Shown: positions 1 through 5,236 of the stretch, piece after piece | How positions within the stretch are numbered: position 1 is the stretch's first letter | Layout: the number at the start of each line of letters is the position of its first letter | NCBI GenBank assembly: GCA_937997355.1 | Contig: CALKTZ010000006.1 | Span: 1 to 5,236, forward strand | DNA: 5,236 nucleotides | Direction: 5' to 3' | Source: an uncultured Planctomycetales bacterium | GTDB lineage: Bacteria > Planctomycetota > Planctomycetia > Isosphaerales > Isosphaeraceae | Translations under genes and position numbers: made by a program | The notes under the pieces: model-generated | The model's database searches: none | What the model was told of the DNA's origin: nothing | The model's input: the letters and a program-made list of their open reading frames with translations, nothing else

Positions 1-1255
1 AGTTCATTTCGGTCCGGGCGGCGGGATCGTCGTGGACGTAGCGGTATCCTTGCCCGTAGCCCGCCTCCTTCAACAAGGAGGTGACGGCGTTTCGGAGGTG
101 GAGGGGGACCGGTTCCCGGGCGGTCGCGGCGGCATCCTGGGCGGCGGCGTGATAACCGCGCTTCACGGCATTGGATTTGGGGGCGTTCGCCAGATAGATC
201 GTCGCCTGGGTGAGCGGGTAGAGCCCTTCCGGGAACCCGATCAGGTGGACTACCTGCGCGGCGGCATTCGCCTGGACGAGAGCCTGGGGATCGGCGAGCC
301 CGATGTCCTCGGACGCCAGGATGCAGAGCCGTCGCGCGATGAAGAGGGGATCGGCACCCCCTTCGATCAGGCGGGCCAGCCAGTAGACGGCGGCGTTGGC
401 GTCCGAGTTTCGGAGCGATTTGATCAGCGCGGAGGCCAGGTTGTAATGATCTTCCCCCTGCTTGTCGTAGGCATAGCGCGCCCGTCCCAGCGCCTCGACG
501 ACGGCGGCCTCGGTGATTAGGCGATCCTGATTCGGTTCGGGGACCGTCGAAACGACGGCTTCTTCCAGGGTGGTGAGGGCGACTCGGGCGTCTCCCCCCG
601 CCCACGCGGCCAGCTTCTCCAGGGTTTCGGGCTCGACCCGAGGCCGGAGGGGGGCGAGCCCGCGATCCGGGTCGTCGAGCGCCCGGCGCAAGATGGCGGC
701 GATCTCCTCGGTTCCCAGCGGCTGGATCACCGCGACCCGGCAACGCGACAGGAGAGGCGCGGTCACTTCGAACGAGGGGTTCTCGGTCGTCGCCCCGATC
801 AGGGTGACGGTCCCGTCCTCGACGGCCGGCAGCAGGGCGTCTTGCTGGGCCTTGTTGAACCGATGGATCTCGTCGATGAACAGGACCGTGCGAATCCCTC
901 GCTTTTTCGTCTTGCGGGCTTCCTCGATCGCCTGGCGGACTTCCCGAATCCCCGACAGGACCGCCGAGATCGCCACGAACTGGTAGCCTTCGCGAGACGC
1001 GAGCAAGCGGGCCAGCGTCGTCTTGCCGGTCCCGGGGGGCCCCCAGAGGATCAGGGACGGGAGCTTGCCTCCTTGCCGAAGGGCCTTGCCCAGCAGCGTA
1101 GCTTCCCCGATCAGTTGCTCCTGGCCGATGTATTCGTCCAGTCCCCTGGGACGCATCCGCTCGGCGAGCGGGGCGTCCTCGCGGGCCTCGGTGCGAGAGG
1201 CGTCGAGGTCCGGCTCGGGTTCATCGAACCAGTTGGCCATCGATTCCCGAGCCAT
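1..1255 (-). CDS. rarA: Replication-associated recombination protein A (RarA/MgsA), AAA+ ATPase, C-terminus cut by window edge
   Basis: RarA is a cytoplasmic DNA-dependent ATPase of the clamp-loader clade that acts at stalled or gapped replication forks and interacts with SSB in studied species. The frame is open from an ATG at 1255 to the left edge, giving 418 codons. Visible motifs are Walker A GPPGTGKTT (72-80), Walker B VLFIDEIHRFNKAQQD (124-139), sensor 1 GATTENPSFEV (154-164), the SRCR arginine-finger region (170-173) and sensor 2 GGDAR (220-224). The C-terminal RarA/MgsA domain follows, with YDKQGEDHYNLASALIKSLR (263-282), YWLARLIEGGADP (291-303), SEDIGLADP and, near the end, GYGQGYRYVHD. 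Family members are about 430-450 residues, so roughly 20-30 residues lie outside. The start at 1255 is chosen because AAGGAG sits 7 bases upstream; an in-frame ATG at 1240 has no comparable site. No key residue is missing. It is divergent from the beta-helix gene and probably housekeeping. Confidence 0.97.
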   Translation of the reverse strand, partial: MARESMANWFDEPEPDLDASRTEAREDAPLAERMRPRGLDEYIGQEQLIGEATLLGKALRQGGKLPSLILWGPPGTGKTTLARLLASREGYQFVAISAVLSGIREVRQAIEEARKTKKRGIRTVLFIDEIHRFNKAQQDALLPAVEDGTVTLIGATTENPSFEVTAPLLSRCRVAVIQPLGTEEIAAILRRALDDPDRGLAPLRPRVEPETLEKLAAWAGGDARVALTTLEEAVVSTVPEPNQDRLITEAAVVEALGRARYAYDKQGEDHYNLASALIKSLRNSDANAAVYWLARLIEGGADPLFIARRLCILASEDIGLADPQALVQANAAAQVVHLIGFPEGLYPLTQATIYLANAPKSNAVKRGYHAAAQDAAATAREPVPLHLRNAVTSLLKEAGYGQGYRYVHDDPAARTEMN

Positions 1256-1262
1256 GGAGTTT

Positions 1263-1268
1263 CTCCTT
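1263..1268 (-). promoter_or_regulatory. Shine-Dalgarno site of rarA
   Basis: On the minus strand AAGGAG lies 7 bases before the ATG at 1255. This near-consensus site decides the rarA start in favour of 1255 over the downstream ATG at 1240. No well-spaced -35/-10 pair is visible upstream. TTGCGC (1342-1347) with TATTCG (1321-1326) has a spacer of only 15 bases and is not convincing. Confidence 0.8.
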
Positions 1269-1354
1269 TTTCGTCGTGAAGCGGTTTTTCGCTGATTCGG
1301 TAGGCATTGGAGTGCCTTATCGAATACATGATCGCTTGAATGCGCAAAAGACAT

Positions 1355-1444
1355 CCCCCCTCTCGGAGGGGGGATACAGGGGGGAGTTCTTCGATGTAAG
1401 GCCCTCGCCGGACACCCCCCCGTGGCCCCCCTCCGAGAGGGGGG
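1355..1444. repeat. Palindromic element: two inverted copies of a G/C-run hairpin
   Basis: The left unit (1355-1373) is CCCCCCTCTCGGAGGGGGG and the right unit (1426-1444) is its exact 19-base reverse complement. Each unit is also a hairpin by itself, with an 8-bp stem CCCCCCTC/GAGGGGGG and a 3-base loop. Just inside the units are a G run (1379-1384) and a matching C run (1415-1421), so the symmetry continues inward, imperfectly, around a core of about 28 bases (1387-1414). The layout of hairpin, short AT-containing spacer and G run resembles dispersed palindromic repeats known from cyanobacterial and other genomes. I infer a REP- or MITE-like mobile or structural repeat. It could alternatively be a transcription-arresting structure, but no T-run follows either arm. 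Confidence 0.7.
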
Positions 1445-1570
1445 CGGATGATTCTTGAAGACGTTCGATCGTGGTTTTCGACAGCGAAACTCGCGCCGAG
1501 ACAGAGTCCTCCAATCCAGCCGATCTTAACGGAGTTCCCGGTTCCTGCCAGCCCAGCAGGCGAGGCTTGC

Positions 1571-1587
1571 CTGGAATTTGGTATGCT
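1571..1587 (+). promoter_or_regulatory. Possible sigma-54 type (-24/-12) promoter for the beta-helix gene
   Basis: CTGGAATTTGGTATGCT has GG at 1573-1574 and GC at 1585-1586, exactly 12 bases apart as required for sigma-54 (consensus YTGGCACGRNNNTTGCW). The -24 core CTGG and the -12 TGCT match. The CACG segment is poor, and the first T of TTGC is A. Transcription from here would begin near 1598 and leave a 5' leader of about 240 bases containing two hairpins. No good sigma-70 spacing was found: TTGCCT (1567) and TATGCT (1582) are only 9 bases apart. A chance match is quite possible. Confidence 0.25.
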
Positions 1588-1680
1588 GGAGCGGTTCTCA
1601 CCTGGATTGCGCACGGCCGCGTTCCGTTCGGCGCGGGTCTCCCGACCCCGCTGAAACGCCCGACCGAAGGTCTCCCGATC

Positions 1681-1704
1681 TTCGCGATGGCGCGGGCTCG
1701 CGAA
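1681..1704. repeat. Perfect 7-bp inverted repeat (hairpin)
   Basis: TTCGCGA (1681-1687) and TCGCGAA (1698-1704) are exact reverse complements around a 10-base loop. It lies 4 bases before the REP-like palindrome at 1709. On the plus strand it is followed by A residues, not T residues, so it is not an intrinsic terminator in that direction. It may be part of the same dispersed element as its neighbour, or a leader structure of the beta-helix mRNA. Confidence 0.5.
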
Positions 1705-1708
1705 AAAT

Positions 1709-1743
1709 GGGACAGGCACGGCGCTTCGCTTCGAGCCAGTCCC
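1709..1743. repeat. REP-like imperfect palindrome (GGGACAGGC ... GCCAGTCCC)
   Basis: GGGAC (1709-1713) pairs with GTCCC (1739-1743), and GGC (1715-1717) with GCC (1735-1737). A-A mismatches interrupt the stem at 1714/1738 and 1718/1734, after which CG (1719-1720) pairs with CG (1732-1733). A long stem with conserved mismatches is typical of REP sequences and of IS200/RAYT (Y1 transposase) end hairpins. From memory, GGGACAGGCAC...GAGCCAGTCCC motifs are frequent in planctomycete and related genomes; this could not be checked here. No transposase is in the window, so it would be a non-autonomous copy about 95 bases before the beta-helix start. Confidence 0.55.
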
Positions 1744-1827
1744 GTTATCGCTTCGGCCTCAGTCTGGTGAAGCCGCGGCGGAAGGCGCCGAAAGCACCCG
1801 GTTGCGGCGCAACAATCCTCGACTCTC

Positions 1828-1831
1828 GGAG
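1828..1831 (+). promoter_or_regulatory. Shine-Dalgarno site of the beta-helix gene
   Basis: GGAG lies 6 bases before the ATG at 1838. It supports 1838 rather than the more upstream in-frame TTG at 1802. Starting at 1838 also places the hydrophobic signal segment close to the N-terminus, as expected. Confidence 0.65.
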
Positions 1832-1837
1832 CCTCTC

Positions 1838-4717
1838 ATGGATCGGGAAGCACGGTCGCTCGCAGTTGCCTGGGGAGTCGCGGCCCTGTTGCTTTGCGGG
1901 ATTGCTCCCCCCGCCGTCGAGGCGGCCCAGCCTCGATCGAGCCTCGGGCGGGTGATCGTGCGGTGGCTCGGCCAGGACGGGCAAGACTTCGTCGGGCCGA
2001 ACAACCGCCTGGAGCCGAGCGACGTCCAGGATATCCACCTGCAATTGACCGGGCTCGACCCGGCCCGCGAGATCGACTTCGTCGACGTGACGGGGCAGGG
2101 GGGAGATCAGTGGCATTTCAACCAACAATCCTTCGCCTGGAAGGCCGCGCTCAAGCGCACCCGGGGGGCCAGGCTCGCCGACCTCTTCATCGAGCCCGCG
2201 CGGGTCGAGTCGGGGCGGACCTTTCAGATCGTCGTTCGGTATCAGGACGGCCGGACCCAGGAAGCCTCGTTCCGAGGGGGAGTCGCGAGCCCCCGCGTGC
2301 GAATGCCGGAGGCAAAGCTGGCGGCGCGTTGGGTCGGGCAGGATGGCAGCGACTGGGCCTCCACCGGCCCCAGCGTCGGCCCCGACGGGCTCCAGGACGT
2401 TCGCCTTCAGGTGAGCGGGATTTCGGCCAAGGTTGCCGTCCGTACGCTGCTGATCGAAGACAATGCCGGAACCCGCTGGGAGTTCGGCGTGAATCCCCAG
2501 GCCCACCACAACGCGGAGCTTGTCCTCGATACCAAGAAACCATCCGAAGGCAACCTCTACTTCCAGCCCACCCAGGATATGGAGGGGAGGAAGCTGAAAC
2601 TGTCGATTCAATATGTGAATGAGACAGTTGATTCTTGTGTGTTGTCCGCGGCCGGATGCCGGCCGGACCTGGCGACGCCTTCGGCGCCGATGCCCGCGAT
2701 CGAGGAGGGGAGCCTCGGAGTGAAATGGCTCGGTCAGGAGGCCCAGACTCCGGCGGGGCCGGGCGCGGTCCATCTCAGGCTGGGCGGGCTCGCCAGGGAC
2801 CGGCAGATTGTCGCGGCCGTTCTCACCGACTCGGTCCAGGGTTCCTGGGTATTCCACGCTAATCAGGCGGCGGCGCAGACGATTCATGCGGACGATTTTT
2901 CCGAGCCGCTGGCGGTCCAGGCCGGCGGGGAGGCCGGCGCCTCGGCCGACGTTTATTTCGCCCCCTATCGCGACGAGGCCGGGGCGAACCTCACGCTCCG
3001 GCTGGTCCTCGACGACGGGAGCATGCGCGTGGCCCGATTCGCGGGGAATCCTTGCGACCCGGGGAAGCGGATTCCCCGTCCGTCCGGCCCTCGCGTCGAG
3101 GTCAAGCCGGGAGACGACCTCCAGGAGATTGCGAATCGGGCGGGGACCGTGGCCCTGGGGCCGGGGGTCCATCGCCTCAGTCGGCCGCTGGTCCTGGAAA
3201 ACCCGGTCACGATCACGTCGGACGGAGAGGCGACGTTGCTCTTCTCTCAAGGCCCCCAGGATGCCCCCTGGACCACGGCGATCAAGGTCCACCGGGGACA
3301 CACCACGCTCGATCACTTCAAGGTCCGTTTCGAAGGCCCGATCCGCTGGAAGGATGAGATCGTTTACGGCCCCGCCGTGATCGGGGCGACCGACAATTTC
3401 GACGTGGGCCACAGCGAGCCGAAATTCAACCTCACGTTCACCCGGCTCGATCTGGAAATTCCCCCCGCCGAAAACCCTCAAGGATGGATCGAGGCGGTCC
3501 GCCTGATGAGGCTCCGCAACGCGCGCAGCGGGTTCATCGCGGGGAATACCTTGCGCGGCGGGCCGATCGAGTTCTTCGACGGACCCTGGAGGATCGAGAA
3601 TAACCGATCGTACGGGACGGTCCCGGGCACCGTGTCGTCTTGCATCTTCGCCGGGCACCTGACGCACGACCTGATCCTGAAAGGGAACTGGGCCGAGAGC
3701 CCCCCGCCGTGCGGGAAGACCTGGCGGTTCCTGGTCCTGACGGTGAAGGGGACCGGCGACCTGATCGCCGGGAACACGATCAAGGGGATCGGCCCTCGCG
3801 ACGACGACACCATCCCCTGGGCCAACTCCCCCGAGACCATGCTCACCGAAGCCTATCAGGTTACGTATGAAGGGATCGTGAGGGGGCTCTCGCAGGATCG
3901 ACGCGTGTTGCGGATCGGCCAGCCCCAGGGATACCCCGCGCAGACCGGTTCCATGGTGGCGATCCTCGACGGACCGGGGGCCGGAACGGCGAAGAAGATC
4001 GCCCAGGCGATCGATCCCGCCACCTACTTGCTGGATGAGCCGATCCCCGCCGAGACCCGGCATGTCTCGATCGCGCGCGGGTTCGTGAATGAGACGTTCG
4101 AACGCAACACGATCGACACGCGAGGAGGGATGCGCGCGTTGAACTTCCTCTTCGCTGGGAATCATTACGGGACCCGGCTGATCAAGAACCACTCGCTCGG
4201 CGCGCAGGACGCCTTCCGGCTCGTGGCCTGCGCGACCGAATCGCCGAGGATCTGGGGATGGTCGCACGCCCCGTTCTTCGGCTGCACGATCGCCGACAAC
4301 ATCTTCGAAGATTCCGCGCGCGGGGGGATCGTGGGGGTGGAGCACGACCCGAAGTCGATGAAGACGACTCGCGGGCGGGTCTACATGAGCGGCCGGGTCG
4401 ATCGGAATCTGTTCCGGTGGTCGGCGCCGTTCTATGCGCGGTTTGAGCGTTCGCGCACCAGGGGGCTACCGGTCGGCCTGACGATCGGGATTCAACCGAC
4501 GCTCGACCCCCACGAGCTTCGGATCGACGCCACGGGGAACAAGGTGGAAGTGCCGTCGGGCTCGCCGTTGGCGCCGATCCTGTCGATCCCCGCCGCCGAA
4601 TTCAACGGCCGGCGGATCGTCGAGGGCAAATTCCGCCTTCCCGGCGACCCCACTCTGGAAGGTGCAAATTCCCCGGCCCGCTCGACCGATGCGTCGAGAT
4701 CCAACCTTCCCCGATGA
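1838..4717 (+). CDS. Exported right-handed parallel beta-helix protein with three N-terminal tandem repeat domains
   Basis: The protein has 959 residues. A Sec signal peptide is evident: MDREAR, hydrophobic segment 7-23, probable cleavage after VEA at 29. The Cys at 20 is not in a good lipobox. Three homologous domains of about 110 residues follow (about 38-148, 159-278, 292-404). Each opens with a [VA][RK]W[LV]GQ[DE] strand, continues with an [IV][HR]LQ[LV]xG-like strand, and closes with a [LV][FY][IFA]xP turn and a strand ending in a D-G-like turn. Residues 421-470 resemble a beta-helix opening (VKPGDDLQEIA, GPGVHRLSRPLVLENPVTI). Later coils carry an asparagine ladder near 570, 588, 617, 646, 757, 775, 821 and 857, interrupted by a beta-rich insert at about 674-746. 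No pectate-lyase, epimerase or peptidase catalytic set is recognisable, and no sorting signal or C-terminal membrane segment is seen. Carbohydrate binding or modification, or a surface role, is only inference from the fold. Confidence 0.9.
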   Translation: MDREARSLAVAWGVAALLLCGIAPPAVEAAQPRSSLGRVIVRWLGQDGQDFVGPNNRLEPSDVQDIHLQLTGLDPAREIDFVDVTGQGGDQWHFNQQSFAWKAALKRTRGARLADLFIEPARVESGRTFQIVVRYQDGRTQEASFRGGVASPRVRMPEAKLAARWVGQDGSDWASTGPSVGPDGLQDVRLQVSGISAKVAVRTLLIEDNAGTRWEFGVNPQAHHNAELVLDTKKPSEGNLYFQPTQDMEGRKLKLSIQYVNETVDSCVLSAAGCRPDLATPSAPMPAIEEGSLGVKWLGQEAQTPAGPGAVHLRLGGLARDRQIVAAVLTDSVQGSWVFHANQAAAQTIHADDFSEPLAVQAGGEAGASADVYFAPYRDEAGANLTLRLVLDDGSMRVARFAGNPCDPGKRIPRPSGPRVEVKPGDDLQEIANRAGTVALGPGVHRLSRPLVLENPVTITSDGEATLLFSQGPQDAPWTTAIKVHRGHTTLDHFKVRFEGPIRWKDEIVYGPAVIGATDNFDVGHSEPKFNLTFTRLDLEIPPAENPQGWIEAVRLMRLRNARSGFIAGNTLRGGPIEFFDGPWRIENNRSYGTVPGTVSSCIFAGHLTHDLILKGNWAESPPPCGKTWRFLVLTVKGTGDLIAGNTIKGIGPRDDDTIPWANSPETMLTEAYQVTYEGIVRGLSQDRRVLRIGQPQGYPAQTGSMVAILDGPGAGTAKKIAQAIDPATYLLDEPIPAETRHVSIARGFVNETFERNTIDTRGGMRALNFLFAGNHYGTRLIKNHSLGAQDAFRLVACATESPRIWGWSHAPFFGCTIADNIFEDSARGGIVGVEHDPKSMKTTRGRVYMSGRVDRNLFRWSAPFYARFERSRTRGLPVGLTIGIQPTLDPHELRIDATGNKVEVPSGSPLAPILSIPAAEFNGRRIVEGKFRLPGDPTLEGANSPARSTDASRSNLPR
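2598..2629. repeat. 32-base palindrome inside the beta-helix gene
   Basis: AACTGTC (2598-2604) pairs with GACAGTT (2623-2629), and ATTCA (2606-2610) with TGAAT (2616-2620), giving 12 bp of stem with a 1/2 internal loop and a 5-base hairpin loop. It lies in a local AT-rich patch of an otherwise GC-rich gene, at the end of the second repeat domain (residues about 254-264). The encoded segment still aligns with the last strands of the other two repeats, so the reading frame is intact and the patch is not clearly an insertion. Confidence 0.55.
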
Positions 4718-4754
4718 AGCCCGCCACGTCGACCATTCGCGAAAACGGACAAGC

Positions 4755-4793
4755 TCGGCGACTGCCTGGGCTCGCCGGTCATTTCGTTTTTTT
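4755..4793 (+). terminator. Probable intrinsic terminator of the beta-helix gene
   Basis: TCGGCGA (4755-4761) pairs with TCGCCGG (4772-4778) in a 7-bp GC-rich stem (one G-T pair) with a 10-base loop. Seven T residues follow at 4787-4793. The hairpin begins 37 bases after the stop codon at 4717. The weak point is the 8-base gap between the stem and the T run, longer than in a classic Rho-independent terminator. Confidence 0.45.
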
Positions 4794-4876
4794 GCTAACT
4801 CGCCTCGCCTCAAGCAGTTCGCGATTTCTTTCAAAAAACCCTGAAGGACAGTTGGAGAAAAGCCGATAACTGACCT

Positions 4877-4946
4877 GGTACTCTTTGTCTTCACCTAGTA
4901 AAAGGGGCTCAACGCGGTGAACGCGAACCCCTGCGTAATCTGTACC
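4877..4946. other. Possible nested stem-loop segment
   Basis: Three nested inverted pairs are visible: GGTAC (4877-4881) with GTACC (4942-4946), AGGGG (4903-4907) with CCCCT (4928-4932), and CGCG (4913-4916) with CGCG (4922-4925) around the loop GTGAA. The two inner stems could form one interrupted hairpin. The outer pair is far away and may be chance. It could be a small RNA, a leader element or an operator; nothing identifies it. Confidence 0.25.
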
Positions 4947-5236
4947 GGCTCGGCGGAAAGGTCGGGTCGATCGATGGATCCACACGGGAGCGTTGCGCTT
5001 CTCCGGGTATTGCCGGATCGGCCACTGTGTCGAACCGACGGGGACGGGATTTCAACCGGCCCCGAAGGTTTGATCTCGGACCGGCTCGGCGAGACACGGC
5101 GCGCCAAGAGGGTGCGTCGTGGGGCCTTGAACGTGACGATCCTCGCCCGAGGAAGAGCCGGGACTTCGTTCCGGCGTGCGAAACCTCCCATCGATTTGCT
5201 CCCCCTTCTTTTGGCCGACCGACCCGCACCAACGGG

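Larger units (their letters stand above)
1256..1837. other. Divergent intergenic region without a gene
   Basis: This 582-bp spacer separates the start of rarA from the start of the beta-helix gene. Short open frames cross it on both strands, but none has a recognisable product, a good ribosome site or the codon-position bias of the two real genes. It holds several palindromes (1302-1317, 1355-1444, 1557-1573, 1681-1704, 1709-1743), a 10-base direct repeat GGTCTCCCGA at 1636-1645 and 1669-1678, and presumably promoters for both genes. Because both neighbours start here, none of the palindromes can be a normal end-of-gene terminator. Confidence 0.75.
4718..5236. other. Intergenic region downstream of the beta-helix gene, no convincing gene
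   Basis: About 519 bases with no recognisable gene. Minus-strand frames of about 100 codons and a plus-strand frame from an ATG at 4974 to the right edge exist, but they lack ribosome sites, G/C third-position bias and recognisable sequence. I looked for tRNA T-arm patterns and found none. The stretch holds a probable terminator (4755-4793), a possible structured segment (4877-4946) and a 12-base direct repeat ACCGGCTCGGCG at 4944-4955 and 5080-5091. A gene starting beyond the right edge could have its promoter here. Confidence 0.6.

Noticed and set aside
32..1279. Plus-strand open frames opposite rarA (for example 32-520, 570-986, 842-1279)
   Set aside because: They are shadows of rarA, whose minus-strand frame carries every expected AAA+ motif.
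1355..1444. Reading the paired hairpins as a bidirectional terminator
   Set aside because: Both flanking genes start here rather than end, and no T-run follows either hairpin in either direction.
1802..1837. Upstream TTG start for the beta-helix gene, adding 12 residues
   Set aside because: The ATG at 1838 has GGAG at a 6-base spacing and leaves a normal signal peptide. The longer form adds charged residues before it and has no better ribosome site.
1838..1900. Lipoprotein signal at Cys 20 of the beta-helix protein
   Set aside because: The residues before the Cys are L-L-L, which does not fit a lipobox requiring G, A or S at -1. A standard signal peptidase I site after VEA is a better fit.
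1745..4345. An 866-codon open frame on the minus strand, antisense to the beta-helix gene
   Set aside because: Its codons are in the same register as the sense codons, so antisense stops need sense TTA, CTA or TCA, which G/C-ending codon use avoids. The translation is low-complexity, rich in R, G, P and D, and lacks domains. The sense frame has a signal peptide, repeats and a recognisable fold.
4714..4869. A 51-codon frame starting in an ATGA overlap with the beta-helix stop
   Set aside because: The overlap looks like translational coupling, but there is no Shine-Dalgarno, the frame runs through the probable terminator, and the peptide resembles nothing recognisable. The overlap is probably chance.
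4895..5232. Minus-strand frames of 98 and 107 codons (4895-5191, 4909-5232)
   Set aside because: Both are R/S/P-rich translations without recognisable sequence, overlapping in different frames and without ribosome sites.
4974..5236. Plus-strand frame open from ATG 4974 to the right edge
   Set aside because: Third positions lack the G/C bias of the true genes, no good ribosome site precedes it, and no motif is seen. Sequence beyond the edge could change this.

Overview
The window has high GC and strong G/C preference at third codon positions. It looks like a piece of a planctomycete chromosome, possibly Isosphaeraceae. The support is the base composition, a large secreted parallel beta-helix protein with long intergenic spacers, and GGGAC...GTCCC and CCCCCCTC...GAGGGGGG palindromes of a kind I recall from such genomes. 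No rRNA or other taxonomic marker is present, so this is an inference.

Layout: (1) Bases 1-1255, minus strand, hold most of rarA (mgsA), an AAA+ ATPase of the clamp-loader clade that acts at stalled replication forks. Its start and Shine-Dalgarno are inside the window, but its last codons run off the left edge. (2) Bases 1256-1837 are a 582-bp divergent intergenic region. It contains a 90-bp element made of two inverted copies of a 19-base hairpin, a second REP-like palindrome with a flanking hairpin, a weak sigma-54-like -24/-12 match, and the Shine-Dalgarno of the next gene. (3) Bases 1838-4717, plus strand, encode a 959-residue exported protein: signal peptide, three tandem copies of an unnamed domain of about 110 residues, then a right-handed parallel beta-helix interrupted by a compact beta-rich insertion. 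(4) Bases 4718-5236 contain no convincing gene. They hold a probable intrinsic terminator and a possible structured segment.

The two genes are divergently transcribed and nothing suggests they work together: rarA is intracellular DNA maintenance, while the other protein is exported to the periplasm, cell surface or outside. The points most worth following are the triplicated N-terminal domain, the beta-helix insertion, the two palindromic intergenic elements, and a 32-base palindrome inside the beta-helix gene. I saw no CRISPR array, tRNA, rRNA, insertion-sequence transposase, defence system or attachment site.
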